Positions 35,947-47,179 of a stretch of 64,000 nt of DNA are shown here, in pieces (positions within the stretch are counted from its first letter, which is position 1; the number at the start of each line of letters is the position of its first letter). Source of the DNA: Phlegmacium glaucopus (taxonomy: Eukaryota > Basidiomycota > Agaricomycetes > Agaricales > Cortinariaceae); assembly GCA_015039465.1 (NCBI GenBank), contig MU130372.1, positions 421,719 to 485,718 of the forward strand, written 5' to 3'. The notes below the pieces were generated by a model, which had not been told where the DNA came from, did not search any database, and was given only the letters and a program-made list of their open reading frames with translations. A program made the translations under genes and the position numbers.

Positions 35947-38900
35947 TAGGGGTGCGCACCGTACCAATTCAGCGGCGGCCGTAGAGCTTTGGTGTCACTA
36001 CGGCTACGGTTAGGCCGATACCGTACCATACTTAATTTTTCCTCAGTCTTCACGGTACGGTACGGGTAGCTAACAGCTGTTTTCGGCCGTTTTCTACTAA
36101 ATTAATGAGACTACAATGAAATCTCCACTCGGAACAGCTAACTAAATGTCTCTATGGCACTCTTGCCAACCGAAGCCGCTGTTTTACCAGCATGAGTACC
36201 CGTATTGTGTCTGGAACTAAACTAGCACGACGCAGAGAAATTGTATCATGGCCCCCCGAAAAAATACACTCAACAGCAACAGCAGAGCCTAGTAAATACA
36301 TTAACTATCAGATAAACAGTGATGCTCGAAAAATAATAATTTGACTTACCTGGGATAGATAAAACATCACATGCAAGGAGATAAAGATTTGGGAATTGCG
36401 AGCGCCTTCCAAGCCACCACTGCAGAGGTTTGCATGAGTCAAAGTCCTTGTGAGGGAGCTTGAAGAATTCTTCAAGCTCATTGACAACAACACGATCCTT
36501 TTTTGCATAGCGTGATGTAAAGTTGACTTTCTGTGGTGAGCTGGGATAACCAGGGTGCGTTGAGGAAGTCATAGGTTTTGAAGAGGCAGAGCTGGCTGAA
36601 GGCGTGTGTCGATTGTGATAATTTAGTCTAAAGAAGGATTCAAGGTGGGATTTTGCCTGATTAATGTCATCAAGAAGAAGGGAATCAGATTCACAATCAT
36701 CCGCAAGTCCTTCGTACATAATGCGGGGATCGAGAACTGCAAAAAAATAAATGATTTAGTACCAGAAAAATAAGGGAACTAAAAAACAGTTACGGGCAGC
36801 CCATGTGTAGTACGGAGATTCATCAGATCTATAATAATAGTCACTCAGTTTTAAATGAGCTTCAGTTAAGCCTTTTTGAAGCTGAGGCAGTGCGTTATCC
36901 GGAAGCTTCTGCAAAATGGAATGAATATGTTCCTGCAGTCCATGAAAGATGGCATGAATGGTTGAGAGCATGGGCTCCTTTGTTCGTGACATCTCAGTTG
37001 TAGCAGATCGAAAGGCCTTAAGCCATCCAGAAACCTGTGAAATAGCAGACCAGTCCTCTGGATCAAGCTCAAGAGCTCTGAGATCACGATGACGTCCCAC
37101 AAAATCATCAATTTCTCTTGAAAAATCCAAAGCGCGTCCTGTATTTTTTCAGTAATGCAGACATTTTAAATCACTAATTAAAATACTCACGTAACATCTG
37201 ATGAGTAGAGGACCAACGAGTTTTCACATCAAGTATCAGCATTAAAGCTTCTTGTCATTCCCCTCCATTCCGTCCTCGAAAGGAAGCCTCAAGCTGAGAA
37301 AGCCAACTTTGCTTCCGCTGTGGACTTGATCTGATTGCACGAATGATTTTGCGAAGCTACTTACAAGGTAAAAAAAGAAATCTTCTCAATATAGAATAAA
37401 ACTTACCTTCTCGACAGCAGGCAATATTTTACTGGATGTATCTACTGTAAGTGTGACAGTCTCGGAGACATTTGAGTCTTCATGAGCAGTTGCATCGTCA
37501 TCTTGTTCCCGGCCGAGGGAGGCTGTTACTGAATCTTGATAATTTCCATTACGCGATGCTGCCTTTTGGGATTCGGCCTTTGAAATGGCTCCGATAGCTT
37601 CAAGTAACTGTATAAAATAATTTATTGTATCTCAAAAGAATCAGTTTGAAGCAACAAAAACCTTGATTGCTGCGAGATGGATGGTGTGAGGTAGACAACA
37701 AAGTCTAGCCCAGCTTGGGTTGAACTCTATTCCCTCCTTCTCAGCTCTGGAAGCAATTCCATCAACCATGGTGTCGTTATTTGATGCGTTATCAAGCATG
37801 AATGCAAATATCTAGATCAAAAAATAAGAAATGTGTATATGTCATAAATATGTAATAAATTTGTCGCAACATTACCCGATTCTCTATCCCATATTGCTTC
37901 AAGGTTTCCCATACAACCTCAGCCATATTTTCACCAGAATGTTCCCCCACAAGTTCTTGAAAATCAATTAAAAGTTCCTCTAGTACATTTTAACATAAAT
38001 AATGAAGATGAAAGACACCGAAATAATACTCACCGAGATTACCATTCTTATTTACATAATGCGCAACGATGGCAAGGAAAGCATAGTTATTACTAGATGT
38101 CCATGCGTCGAGTGAGATACTTATTTTTCCTTCAACTTCGTTCTAGAATACATAGTAAAAACCTTAAGCATATAAAAACAACATAAAGGTTTTTTTCACC
38201 TTGAACATTTCTTTTGTTGATGCAATTGTATCATCGCCCATCTTCATGATTCGTCGCTTGATTGTGTCACGATGCAGGATTTTCAGTGAAGGCGAAGGAT
38301 GATGAGCGTATGTCAACATGTCACAAAATTCCTGCCTGTCAACCTCTTCGAAAGGTTGATCACAGGAGACCACCCATTCGGCCACAAGCTGGTCAAATTT
38401 GTCCTGATCCCATGGACCCTTAGTCAAAGAAAATTGAGCGTGAACAATACAAATATATTTATGAGACTTACTGTAGCATTTTCAGCTTGCTTTTCAAATG
38501 CGTGACAAATATTTTTGGAGGCAACCTCGAGCTTTTTGATATATTCTTTGGTTTGTGTAGAATCAAAAGCCTTTTTACCCGATGCAATTGTGATCTCGTC
38601 TTCAGTAATGGGCTGACTTGATGGCCGTTGTTTCAATAATAGAAAAAGTTGGTACATAACTGCCGAGCTACTTTTCAAGTTATTTACCATCGCTAAAATT
38701 ATAGTACATGTTGGTTAGTAATAAATTTTTGAGTAAATCTGTCAATAACATACTGGTAAGGTTCGACTTTCCTGACTTCTTAAGTGTGAATACTTTTCGG
38801 TTGCCATGATAACATTTATAGTGTTTATCTCTGGTCTCCCCTACACTACCATCTGCCCCATGCTCAACTTGTTCATAAAAATAGTAAATGGGGTTCTTGG

Positions 38901-40080
38901 TTTTGGGTTCCGAGCCGGACTGTAACAATTAGCTTGTAATAATCTGAAAAATGATATTGACTAAATACCTTCTTGTCAGCTTTTTGCGATGACGCAGTTT
39001 GAGAGTCAACAACTTCCTCTATGATGGTGTTAGGATTTAGTGGTGTCTGTCTTTGAGGCAGCAGGTCATCATCTTTGACTTCCTCAATTGTAACTTGGGG
39101 CCTCCGATTCCTCTGCGAACTACGACCTGTGGCTGAAATTGTTTTTGATGCGAGAATGTCAGCAATCTAAAATGTTGTTATGAACTTGCTTATATTTACT
39201 ATTAAGACCATGAACTACTCACCTCTGCATTTGAAGGAGGGTCGTCAACATTGCTACTCGACTGCTCAGAATCCTCCAACCGATGAGAATTGGTTTTGTA
39301 GTTGCTATCATGTGATTCATCACTCTTCGCAACATTGTCATTTTCAAGCTTAGATTTTTTTGCAATATTCTTCCGACTCCTCCGTGACTTGCGCTTAACA
39401 GCGGCTGTTGCAGTCTTAGCAGTTTTCGGCCAAAGTTCTTCGCCTTCCGAGTTTTGATTTTCAGTAGCAATGTACGTTGACATGAGAGTGCCTCTATTTT
39501 TTCGACTCCCTGAAAGAAAAAAACAGAAGGTAAAAAATCAAATTAAGAATTGCAGAAAAATCATTACCTCGACTAGCAACAGAAGGGCCGGTAGCAGCAC
39601 GAGCATCAGTTTCAGATTCATAAAAGTCTATCTGTGAGGCATCTTGTAGATTTCCGGATGCATCAAGAGCACATCCATTGATGACGCTATCCATTTTCAA
39701 GAAAAGTTAAAGAAAATATGGCAGAGAAAATTTGATAGAGAAAAAAAGATGATATAGGTACCATCATAGGATCGCTGGTGCATCAAAAATCTCAGGGAAA
39801 TGTTAAAAATTGATTGAAAGAATGATGAGTTGACATTATTACTTGCACGATGGTGATGGTTGCCAGCCAAAGTTGCGTTGACAATAATTAAAGTGCGAAA
39901 ATTAAAGCTCTCGCCGTATCCGTATGTGACCGTATACAGCCGTATATCTATGGCACCTACGGCAAGCAACCGTACCGCTACCGAACCGTAGATTATATTA
40001 TTTTCATGGCCACGGTACGGTGACGGTGGCCGACATACGGTTGCCGTATACCGTAGATACGGCAGCGGTGCGCAGCCCTA
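35947..40080 (-). mobile_element. Nearly complete hAT transposon
   Basis: 4134 bp, ends TAGGGGTGCGCACCG and CGGTGCGCAGCCCTA, with a perfect 8-bp duplication GCGTGTAC (35939-35946, 40081-40088). Subterminal regions contain repeated CGGTACGGT/ACCGTACCG motifs on both sides, likely transposase-binding sites. It carries one multi-exon transposase on the minus strand (36152-39694) interrupted by a single recognised TGA. This is the only element in the window close to autonomy. Confidence 0.93.
36152..39694 (-). pseudogene. hAT transposase, multi-exon, one premature stop
   Basis: Start at 39694 (MDSVINGCALDASGNLQDAS). Short exons with ~50-nt introns give a Ser/Lys-rich N-terminus, a BED-type finger region (KHYKCYHGNRKVF, about 38810), ISISLDAWTSSNNYAFL (first catalytic Asp region, about 38105), FAFMLDNASNNDTMVDGI (second Asp, about 37790), LDVKTRWSSTHQML (about 37215), SRTKEPMLSTIHA, the dimerisation block ELEEFFKLP...CKPLQWWLGRR, and the hallmark C-terminus SAVAVECIFSGGHDTISLRR ending at TAG 36152. 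The only clear lesion is TGA at 37255-37257, before QEALMLILDVK. The transposase would cut at the TAGGG termini of this element. Exon joins were judged by frame and family order. Confidence 0.85.
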
Positions 40081-40094
40081 GCGTGTACTACACT

Positions 40095-40616
40095 TAGTGT
40101 TTGGAAGTCCAGTCCAGTCCGGTTTTTTGGTATTTTTGGACAGGACCGGGACCGCAACCGGTCCACCTAGCTTCTAGAAGGTCAAAAGACCGGACTGGAC
40201 CGATTAGGACCGGTCCACATCGGTTTTTTGCAGTCCTGGACCAGACTTTTGACAAATACCGGTCATATTTTCATATATAAGATCAAACAAATATGTAGAT
40301 GTGATCTATACCTTTAGAATAAGCTCAAGAACGTTAAATTCCGTTGGGAATTGACAATTTCATGGTGATATTATTGGTTTCCTACTATTTTGTGTACATT
40401 TTTACTGTTTTATTTTTTTCTCAGTGAATATTTGACCAATAAATACGATCTTTATCTCGTTCGAAAGGGAAAAATAAGGGCTACAAAACTACCGGTCTTT
40501 TAGCAGTCTTTGATTCTCAAAAACCAAAAAACCGGACTGCTGGTCCGGTCTTTTGCAGTCTGGTCCAGTCTTTTTCCAGTCTTTTTCCAGTCCTGCAACT
40601 GGACTTCCAAACACTA
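40095..40616. mobile_element. hAT MITE, TAGTGTTTGG family, copy 2
   Basis: 522 bp, termini TAGTGTTTGGAAGTCCAGT and complement, perfect 8-bp duplication ACTACACT (40087-40094, 40617-40624). Opposite orientation to copy 1 (6535-7066). It inserted 14 bp beyond the end of the hAT transposon, so its duplication overlaps the last two bases of the latter's GCGTGTAC. Confidence 0.93.
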
Positions 40617-40643
40617 ACTACACTACAAAACAGAACCAGTGAA

Positions 40644-40895
40644 TCAAGATTTAATCCATGCATGTTCAAGCAATTCAGCAGCACTGGCACTAGCTCGGTC
40701 TGAAGGCCTCAACCGCAACATTGACTGCAAAAAATTGATACAAAGTGGCTTGTCAAGACTCAACATTGTCCAAAACACAATAGGCATCCAGAGCCTGCTC
40801 CAGATTCCGAATGTTCTGAACCTAGATGGACACTCATCAGCAAAACTCCAACTGTGTGGCTGGTCTGGAGCCAGATGTGCCAGATGCTTCCACAC
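40644..40895 (-). pseudogene. Protein kinase C-terminal fragment (SRPK-like)
   Basis: On the minus strand the last ~30 codons read FLQSMLRLRPSDRASASAAELLEHAWI followed by TGA, cut here for length but clearly the C-lobe end of SRPK-like kinases (compare MLVIDPTKRLSAGQLLEHPWL in the intact gene at 32054). Upstream text (40700-40895) is not recognisably kinase and may contain introns or decay. No ATP-binding or catalytic loop nearby, so this is a remnant. Confidence 0.55.
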
Positions 40896-41054
40896 TGCCA
40901 GAATCGCACATATGATGGCCCATTCCTCAGGTCAAAGACCAAAAGGCAAAATCACATTATGTATGGCTATAGTCTGAGCAGTGGAGTGAGCTCATGGGTG
41001 GTATATGTCTGTCATAGACAGGTGAGCTGATGCCCCCACCAAGGCAGTCGGGAC

Positions 41055-41762
41055 TAGTGATGTGCCGGGCCCGGCTTTGAGCTGGAAGCCAGGCCAAGCC
41101 AAGCCATTTTAGGCTGGGCCATAGGTGACGGCCCAGGAATGGCTTTGGCCCACCCCAGGATAGCTCAAAGCCAAAGCCAGCGGCTCAGGCCGTGGCTTTA
41201 GCACCAGAATTATTTTTTAATAATTTGGATTTATTATACAGTCTCTTATCTCAGTCTTCAGAATGCACACCAAAAATTCTGAAAGTTATTTGGTTATCAC
41301 AAGTGACATTTTCATCACCCTTCATGGCCGTTGCTTTGGATCTTGTTCTGATCGTGACAAAAATGTCACATTGAAGCACAACCAAATAACCTTCATAAAT
41401 TTTGATGTGCAAGATACAATCCGTAAAGAATGAAACTGCCTTGTTTATGGCAGCAAAAGCCGCTCCTGATTACATAACCAGCAATTGAACCACTTTAGAT
41501 TCCCTTTTCAAAGAGCTCTTGCATGATTAACTTTGAATATTTAGTCTGTCATTATTTGATTAGTCTACATCACTAATATTATCCAAATATCTGATTTCCG
41601 TGGGGTTACCATAATGAAATGTAGAAGTACTGTCAAAAGCTGTGGCCTGGGCTGAGCCAGCTTTGGGGGCTTTGGCTTGGCCCAGGTTTTTGTGAGGCTG
41701 GAGCCAGCTGAAGCCAGGCCAAAGCCATGGCTTTTGGGCCAAGCTGGGCCGGAACATCACCA
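41055..41762. mobile_element. hAT MITE with GGCC/AGCC-rich subterminal repeats
   Basis: 708 bp, ends TAGTGATGT...ACATCACCA, perfect 8-bp duplication GTCGGGAC (41047-41054, 41763-41770). The first 150 and last 120 bp are dense in GGCTTTGGCC/AAGCCA motifs in both orientations. The centre is AT-rich. Non-coding. Confidence 0.9.
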
Positions 41763-41848
41763 GTCGGGACCAGCTACTACCAGAAAACATTTGGCTCAGA
41801 ATTGAATCGGCCCCCCCCAAAAAAAATTTGTGCTTACTGGGTCCTGAA

Positions 41849-42358
41849 TAGTGATTGTCAAGGGTTTCAAAACCTCTGGAGGGTCTGGGGTAAGGGTACA
41901 GAGGGTAGGGGTAAGGGCTTTTCAAGGGTTTCAATTTCTATTTTTAACATAAGATTTTGTCAAAATCTTAGCATTTGTCTGCATCCAAGTTATATAAATT
42001 CTACATTATTGGATTTAATAAGTATAAAACTGAACAATAAACTAAATATTGCAATATTTCCTTGTTTAAGAAGGCAAAAATAAGTGAATTTGACATATTG
42101 AGGCAGTTATCTATTCTAAATTACATGTAATAGAGCTATTAATGCTTGATAAGGTAAATAAAACATGGTAGGTAATTAGATCTATATATATATAAGCCTT
42201 AGAGTAAATACCCTTGACCATACCCCTGTACCCTTCATACCCCTCAAAACCCTTACCCTTACCCTCCAAAACCCCTACCCCTGTCCTGGGGTAGGGGTTT
42301 GGAGGGTAAGGGTAAGGGTACAGAAGTTTTACCCCAGGGTTACCCCTGACAATCACTA
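41849..42358. mobile_element. hAT MITE, TAGTGATTG family, long copy
   Basis: 510 bp, ends TAGTGATTGTCAAGGG and CCCTGACAATCACTA, perfect 8-bp duplication GTCCTGAA (41841-41848, 42359-42366). Both arms carry runs of GGGTAAGGGT/ACCCTTACCC. Same family as 10961-11277. Confidence 0.93.
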
Positions 42359-42390
42359 GTCCTGAAGCTGGAACATATTGCAGACAATAG

Positions 42391-42790
42391 GGTCAGACCC
42401 GACTCAAGAATTGAATCGGTAGCTAGAGAACATTATTCTAGGCAATCGGGTTGGACCCGGTTTGGGAACTAAATTGGTAGCTACAAAATAGTCTGGGCCT
42501 CCCGGGTCGGAACATAATTTTTAACCAGTAGGATAATATTGTGGGCAATCAGGTCAGACCCAATTTGAGAACTAAATCAGTAGCTAGAAAATAGTCTGGG
42601 CCTACCGGGTCGGAACTGATTTACAATATTGTGGGCCTACCGGTCAGACCCGAATGGTTTCTGACCTAGGCAGAGAATATTTTGATTCAGTTTGGACCTG
42701 GTAGTCCCAGATTAATTTCTGGCTACTGATTCAATTCTCAATTTGGGTCTGACCAGACTGCCAATAATATTTCCGGCTGGCTACCAAATC
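42391..42790. repeat. Dispersed ~60-100-bp repeats, partly inverted
   Basis: The block GGTCAGACCCGA..GAATTGAATCGGTAGCTAG begins at about 42391, 42449, 42552 and 42642 with divergence, alternating with gggcctaccgggtcgg. An inverted unit (GATTCAATTCTCAATTTGGG) lies at about 42728-42750. No gene. Confidence 0.7.
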
Positions 42791-44470
42791 AGCCAAAACA
42801 TATTCTCGGCCTACCGGATTAGGACAGAATGGGCACTGGCATTCCGGTCACCACCACTGGGAGCTCAATTCCAGCCAGAATGCTTCCTGGGCATTCTGGC
42901 GACAACCCGCAATGAAGTCCCAATGCTGCCTGGGTTTTGGGTGACCACCAGAATTCAATGTGGAATATATGTAAAATACATCTCTGAAATCAGCTGCATA
43001 TTGTTGAAAATGATAATATCAGATTATTTCAGTCCAAACACTAAATTTTTCTAACACATTTCAAGGGAACAGCCAGATGGTTTTTCCAATGCCTCCCTAT
43101 CTGGACCAAATGTCCAATGATTCACTTAAGAGTTTATTGTCAGCAATTGGCCTAACATCCAAGGGAGGATATCAACTTACTTTATTCCACATGGGCACGC
43201 TCTGTAACAAGGGGTTTTGGAACAAGCAGACCCGATGATACAGTGTAAATGTGTATATGCATGGATATTCACATTTTTCCAGAAATAACCCTAATTAATT
43301 AATTAAAACTAAACTATTGATGCAATCTGGCACAGTGAGGGTCATTAATGGTGACTACACCAGTTGATTAAACAGAAATTGTAATGAAAGGATCACAGCA
43401 TAAGGCTGGAGATATATTATGGTGTGAATTCACCTAATTGTCACACTGTCTAATAATTGAACTTCCTGGCTAAAACCACAAATATCCGTGACAGCTATCA
43501 GGGAGTATATTACAATATTATGTAAATATTAAGTCTACACTACGAGGGGATTTGTCTGGTGCATCTGGAGCTATGTCTAAAGGCAGAAGATGAAGACTTG
43601 TACTCTAACCAAAGTAAAGTCACAAGTGTTACAAAAAGAACACATGAGTAAATAAAGAGAGCCAGGCTACTTGATGCAAACCCAAACAGGATATTTGTGG
43701 AACAGTTACAAATGATTAGCTGGAATAATAATAAGAACAATAATGGGTTGCAGAGGGACCAATAGCGGGTCACAGCAAACCAAATATCAATTACACTAAT
43801 AGTTTATTGTTTATTTTGTATAAGTAGGATAGAAAAGCTTGTAAATAAATTATCGGATTGCACCCAGCTACCTTCTCAGTTTTACATTGTGTGAACTAGA
43901 GTTGGGAAGTGCTAGCATCCTGGTCAAATATATTGTTTATGACATTGGTTGTCAAATTGGTATTGGTTACCAAATAGCTTGATTATTGACATTAGTTGTC
44001 AAATTGGGTTGAAGTTGGTCTTCAAAAATTAGAACAAAGTTTATTACAACTATAAAGTAAAACAAACCATACATGTGTGTATGGAATTAAATAAGGGAAT
44101 GGTCATACTTTCTAGGAGACCCGAGCAACACCTTAGTAGTGTTTTTGTTGATGTTATGGTGTTTTACACCATTTCACTAACAACTCACTGCAAACATATC
44201 ACCGAGGATCAGCGAAAACAAATACCTTATACCGACAACCTACACCAGGGATGTGTTTGTGCTCCTTCATGTTTTTCCAGTATCGGCCAACATATGTACC
44301 GATCTTCCAGGGGAAACCAGCATTTGTGCGGTATTGTACAAGCTGACCTTTGCCGATTTGGCCCATTGTGTGAAGAATGAGTGACTGCCAATTGGTAAGC
44401 AAAACAAGCCATGAACTCGTGCCTTTGGATTCAGGGCTTGCCGGGGGCTCCGCCCCCTGGACCCCTGGCT
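42791..44470. other. Gene-poor AT-rich region
   Basis: No gene recognised with confidence. A minus-strand open stretch (about 44199-44489) with GQIGKGQLVQYRTNAGFPWK and KEHKHIPGVGCRY reads like protein but I cannot assign it. GACATTGGTTGTCAAATTGG recurs twice near 43945-44010. Confidence 0.4.
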
Positions 44471-44480
44471 GCATCACAAC

Positions 44481-44633
44481 AGTGGACACTGTTTCTTATC
44501 CCAATAGTGGACACTGTCTCTTATTAAAAGAGTGGACACCATCTCTTATCTCAATAGTGGACACAGTAACTTATCCCAATTTTTTTTATCTCAGTAGTAG
44601 ACCCTGTCTGATATCCCAAGAGTAGACTCACCC
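44481..44633. repeat. 25-bp tandem repeat (agtggacactgtctcttatcccaat)
   Basis: Five to six units with the core AGTGGACAC..TCTTATCCCAAT; the last units are diverged and one is separated by a T-run. Confidence 0.85.
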
Positions 44634-45265
44634 AAGCATCTGGGGGTATTTCTATCACCCATCCACTCTCTCAAAAACTCTCTAAGGATTTTTTATAAAT
44701 CCTACCCTATCTAAATAATATTAAAACATCTAAATAACTCAAATCAATTTATTTTATCTCTTTTTCACTTAATTTACACTTAAAATACTTTCATTTTCTG
44801 AACTTACATCCAGAACCATCATAAATCATAAGAACCTTTCTCTTCTCTCTTCCCAATTTATGTCTGCTTGAATAATAGTTAGTGAAAACTTTTACTCAAA
44901 TACACCCCAATTATACTTAGTAATAGTAGACCCATCTGAGCATCTCAGACTATGAACATCCATCCACCCATCATCAAATATAGCCAATAATCATCATGAG
45001 TCATTCATTCATAAATTTATGTCATAATATCATATTCTGTCCTGAGGTGTGTAGGTGAACAATTGTGAGATACCCCTGACACGACACCTATCATACACTG
45101 CCATACAGGAGTTTCAGAGGAAGGCATTGCTGTTGTTGCGTAAATCCTTCTTTCCTGTCACTCAATTAATCAACATCCTACACTCACCACATAAATATTA
45201 ATCATGTAACTGATATTTTTCATTTTCTACAAATTCCCCTCATCTAAATGGTCTATATCCAAATA
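44634..45265. other. AT-rich non-coding DNA
   Basis: No gene. Text similar to the following tandem duplication (for example tttactcaaatacac) suggests older copies of the same unit. Confidence 0.45.
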
Positions 45266-46200
45266 ATGAACACACACATAACATCATTCCTTGAACTTTG
45301 TTTTCTCTTCCTATTTTATTTCTACTTCCACCCTACCCTTTCAGAAATCATTACTTCTTACTTTTTACTCAAATACACTCTGGTCATACCCTGTATGCAT
45401 ATTGAATGTATCTATTATACATTGAACTTGAACCTCATTTATATTTTCTCAACTTCAAAATTGTAGCTGGATTAATAGTAGCTCCACACATCCTAAATCA
45501 TATCAAATCTTTAATCCATCACATCCAAATTAATTTATCTCAATTTTTCATTTTCAAAATTCTCATAGTACAGTATTCCAATACAAAACAGAGAAGCCTC
45601 ATTTCTGCCCCACTCATTTATACCCATCTAACCATATTCCCATCTCTATCCACCTCTCTGTCTTCATTTATATTCCCACTCACATTGTTGTCTTTACCAT
45701 CCTCCCATTCACTCAAATTAAAACACAGAAACTCTATTCATGTTCCAATGTTCTTTTTTATTTATTCTCAATTTATCTCCACTCACTTATCTGTCACATG
45801 AACACACACAGAACATCTTCCATAAGATCCTTAAGCTTTGTTTTTTCTTCCTATTTTATTTTCACTTCCACCCTCCCTTTTCAGAAATAATTAGTTCTTA
45901 TTTTTCACTCACTCTGGCCATACCCTGTATCCATCATTGAATATATCTATTATACATTGAAGTAAATCATATCAAATATTTAATCCATCACACCTAACCA
46001 CCACCCCACTCATCTATACCCATCTAACCATATTCCCTCCCATCTCCATCCACCTCTCTGTCTTCATTTATCTTCCCACTCATATTTTTATTGTAACCAT
46101 CCTCCCATTCACTCAAATAAAATCTCTATTCATGTTCCAATTTTGTTTTTTATTCTCAATTTATCTGACATTCCCACTCACCTATCTCTCACATTAAGTG
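45266..46200. repeat. Diverged ~530-bp tandem duplication
   Basis: Copy 1 (about 45266-45800) and copy 2 (about 45801-46200) share, in the same order, cttcctattttattt, acttccaccct, cataccctgtat, tatctattatacattgaa, tttaatccatcaca, and atctaaccatattccc. Copy 2 is shorter through deletions. Pyrimidine-rich on the plus strand, non-coding. Confidence 0.8.
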
Positions 46201-47179
46201 TGTATATTATTTTTATATCTTCTCATCCCATGTTCCTATCAACTGTGTAGATAATAAATAGCTATACCAAGGAACACCCCACACAAATACCAAACAAAAA
46301 TTAAAATTAAAAAATACACCCTAAAGAGGAGGATTGAAAAAAAGAATTGCAGCAGATCCCAAAAGACAGGTTATAGCTGTTCAATTAGCACACAGAAAAA
46401 GACAATATATATCATAGCTAATATTAGCAGATGGGAATGTTCAAAAAAGCAAAGTGAATACAACATTAGCACCCTACAAAAGAACCCAAAAAAGCGAAAT
46501 TTAGATGGAAGTTACTGGGATGTCACGATGTGTCACAATTTGTGATGTTCGTAACACTGGGCTAACAGTATAATGGGACGAAGGCGTGGGAGCAGCTGAC
46601 CAATTATCAAAATGCTTACACATAAATCTGATCACTTATCTAAGGCTTACAAACCCATCATCCCACCCCGCACTTTCCCAGGCACATTGTCGCATTATAT
46701 ATAGGTTTTTCTACTTGCTATAATATTACATAATCAATTGACGTCAGCAAAATCATGATGAAGCACATTGCCCCAGGGTGTTCAGGTGGATTGACCCAAG
46801 TATTATCTGGCTGGTCCACAATTGAGCAAGGTATACTGTATGGGTGCATCGACCCAAATAACATTGTTAGGTGCAATTGGGACTAAATATCAACCACTTG
46901 CATAGTAGACCCAATGGACAAATGGCCATGGTGCCCTGTTCGGGTGACCAAATTGGCTATGGGCATTTTCTCAACTCATGGGTTGTGGGTTGTGGGACAT
47001 TACTCACTTAAGTTTGAATGCAACATGGTTTACAATGTGCTAGGCCACACATTTGCAACAAGGTGGGGATGGCCAGTAGTTTATAAGACCAGGTACACAA
47101 ATTTTATCATCCCTCTAATGTCGTCCCACAAAGCCCAAAGAATCCCAGATAAGTTTCAGGAAGGATCTTATCGAAGGAG
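46201..47179. other. Non-coding flank of the KDZ locus
   Basis: AT-rich to 46500, then mixed. A 91-codon open stretch at 46914 shows no recognisable motif. The KDZ element end should lie in or near this region, but I could not find its terminal repeat. Confidence 0.4.

Noticed and set aside
42245..42345. Interstitial telomere
   Set aside because: GGGTAAGGGT runs are confined to the arms of a MITE with a clean 8-bp duplication.
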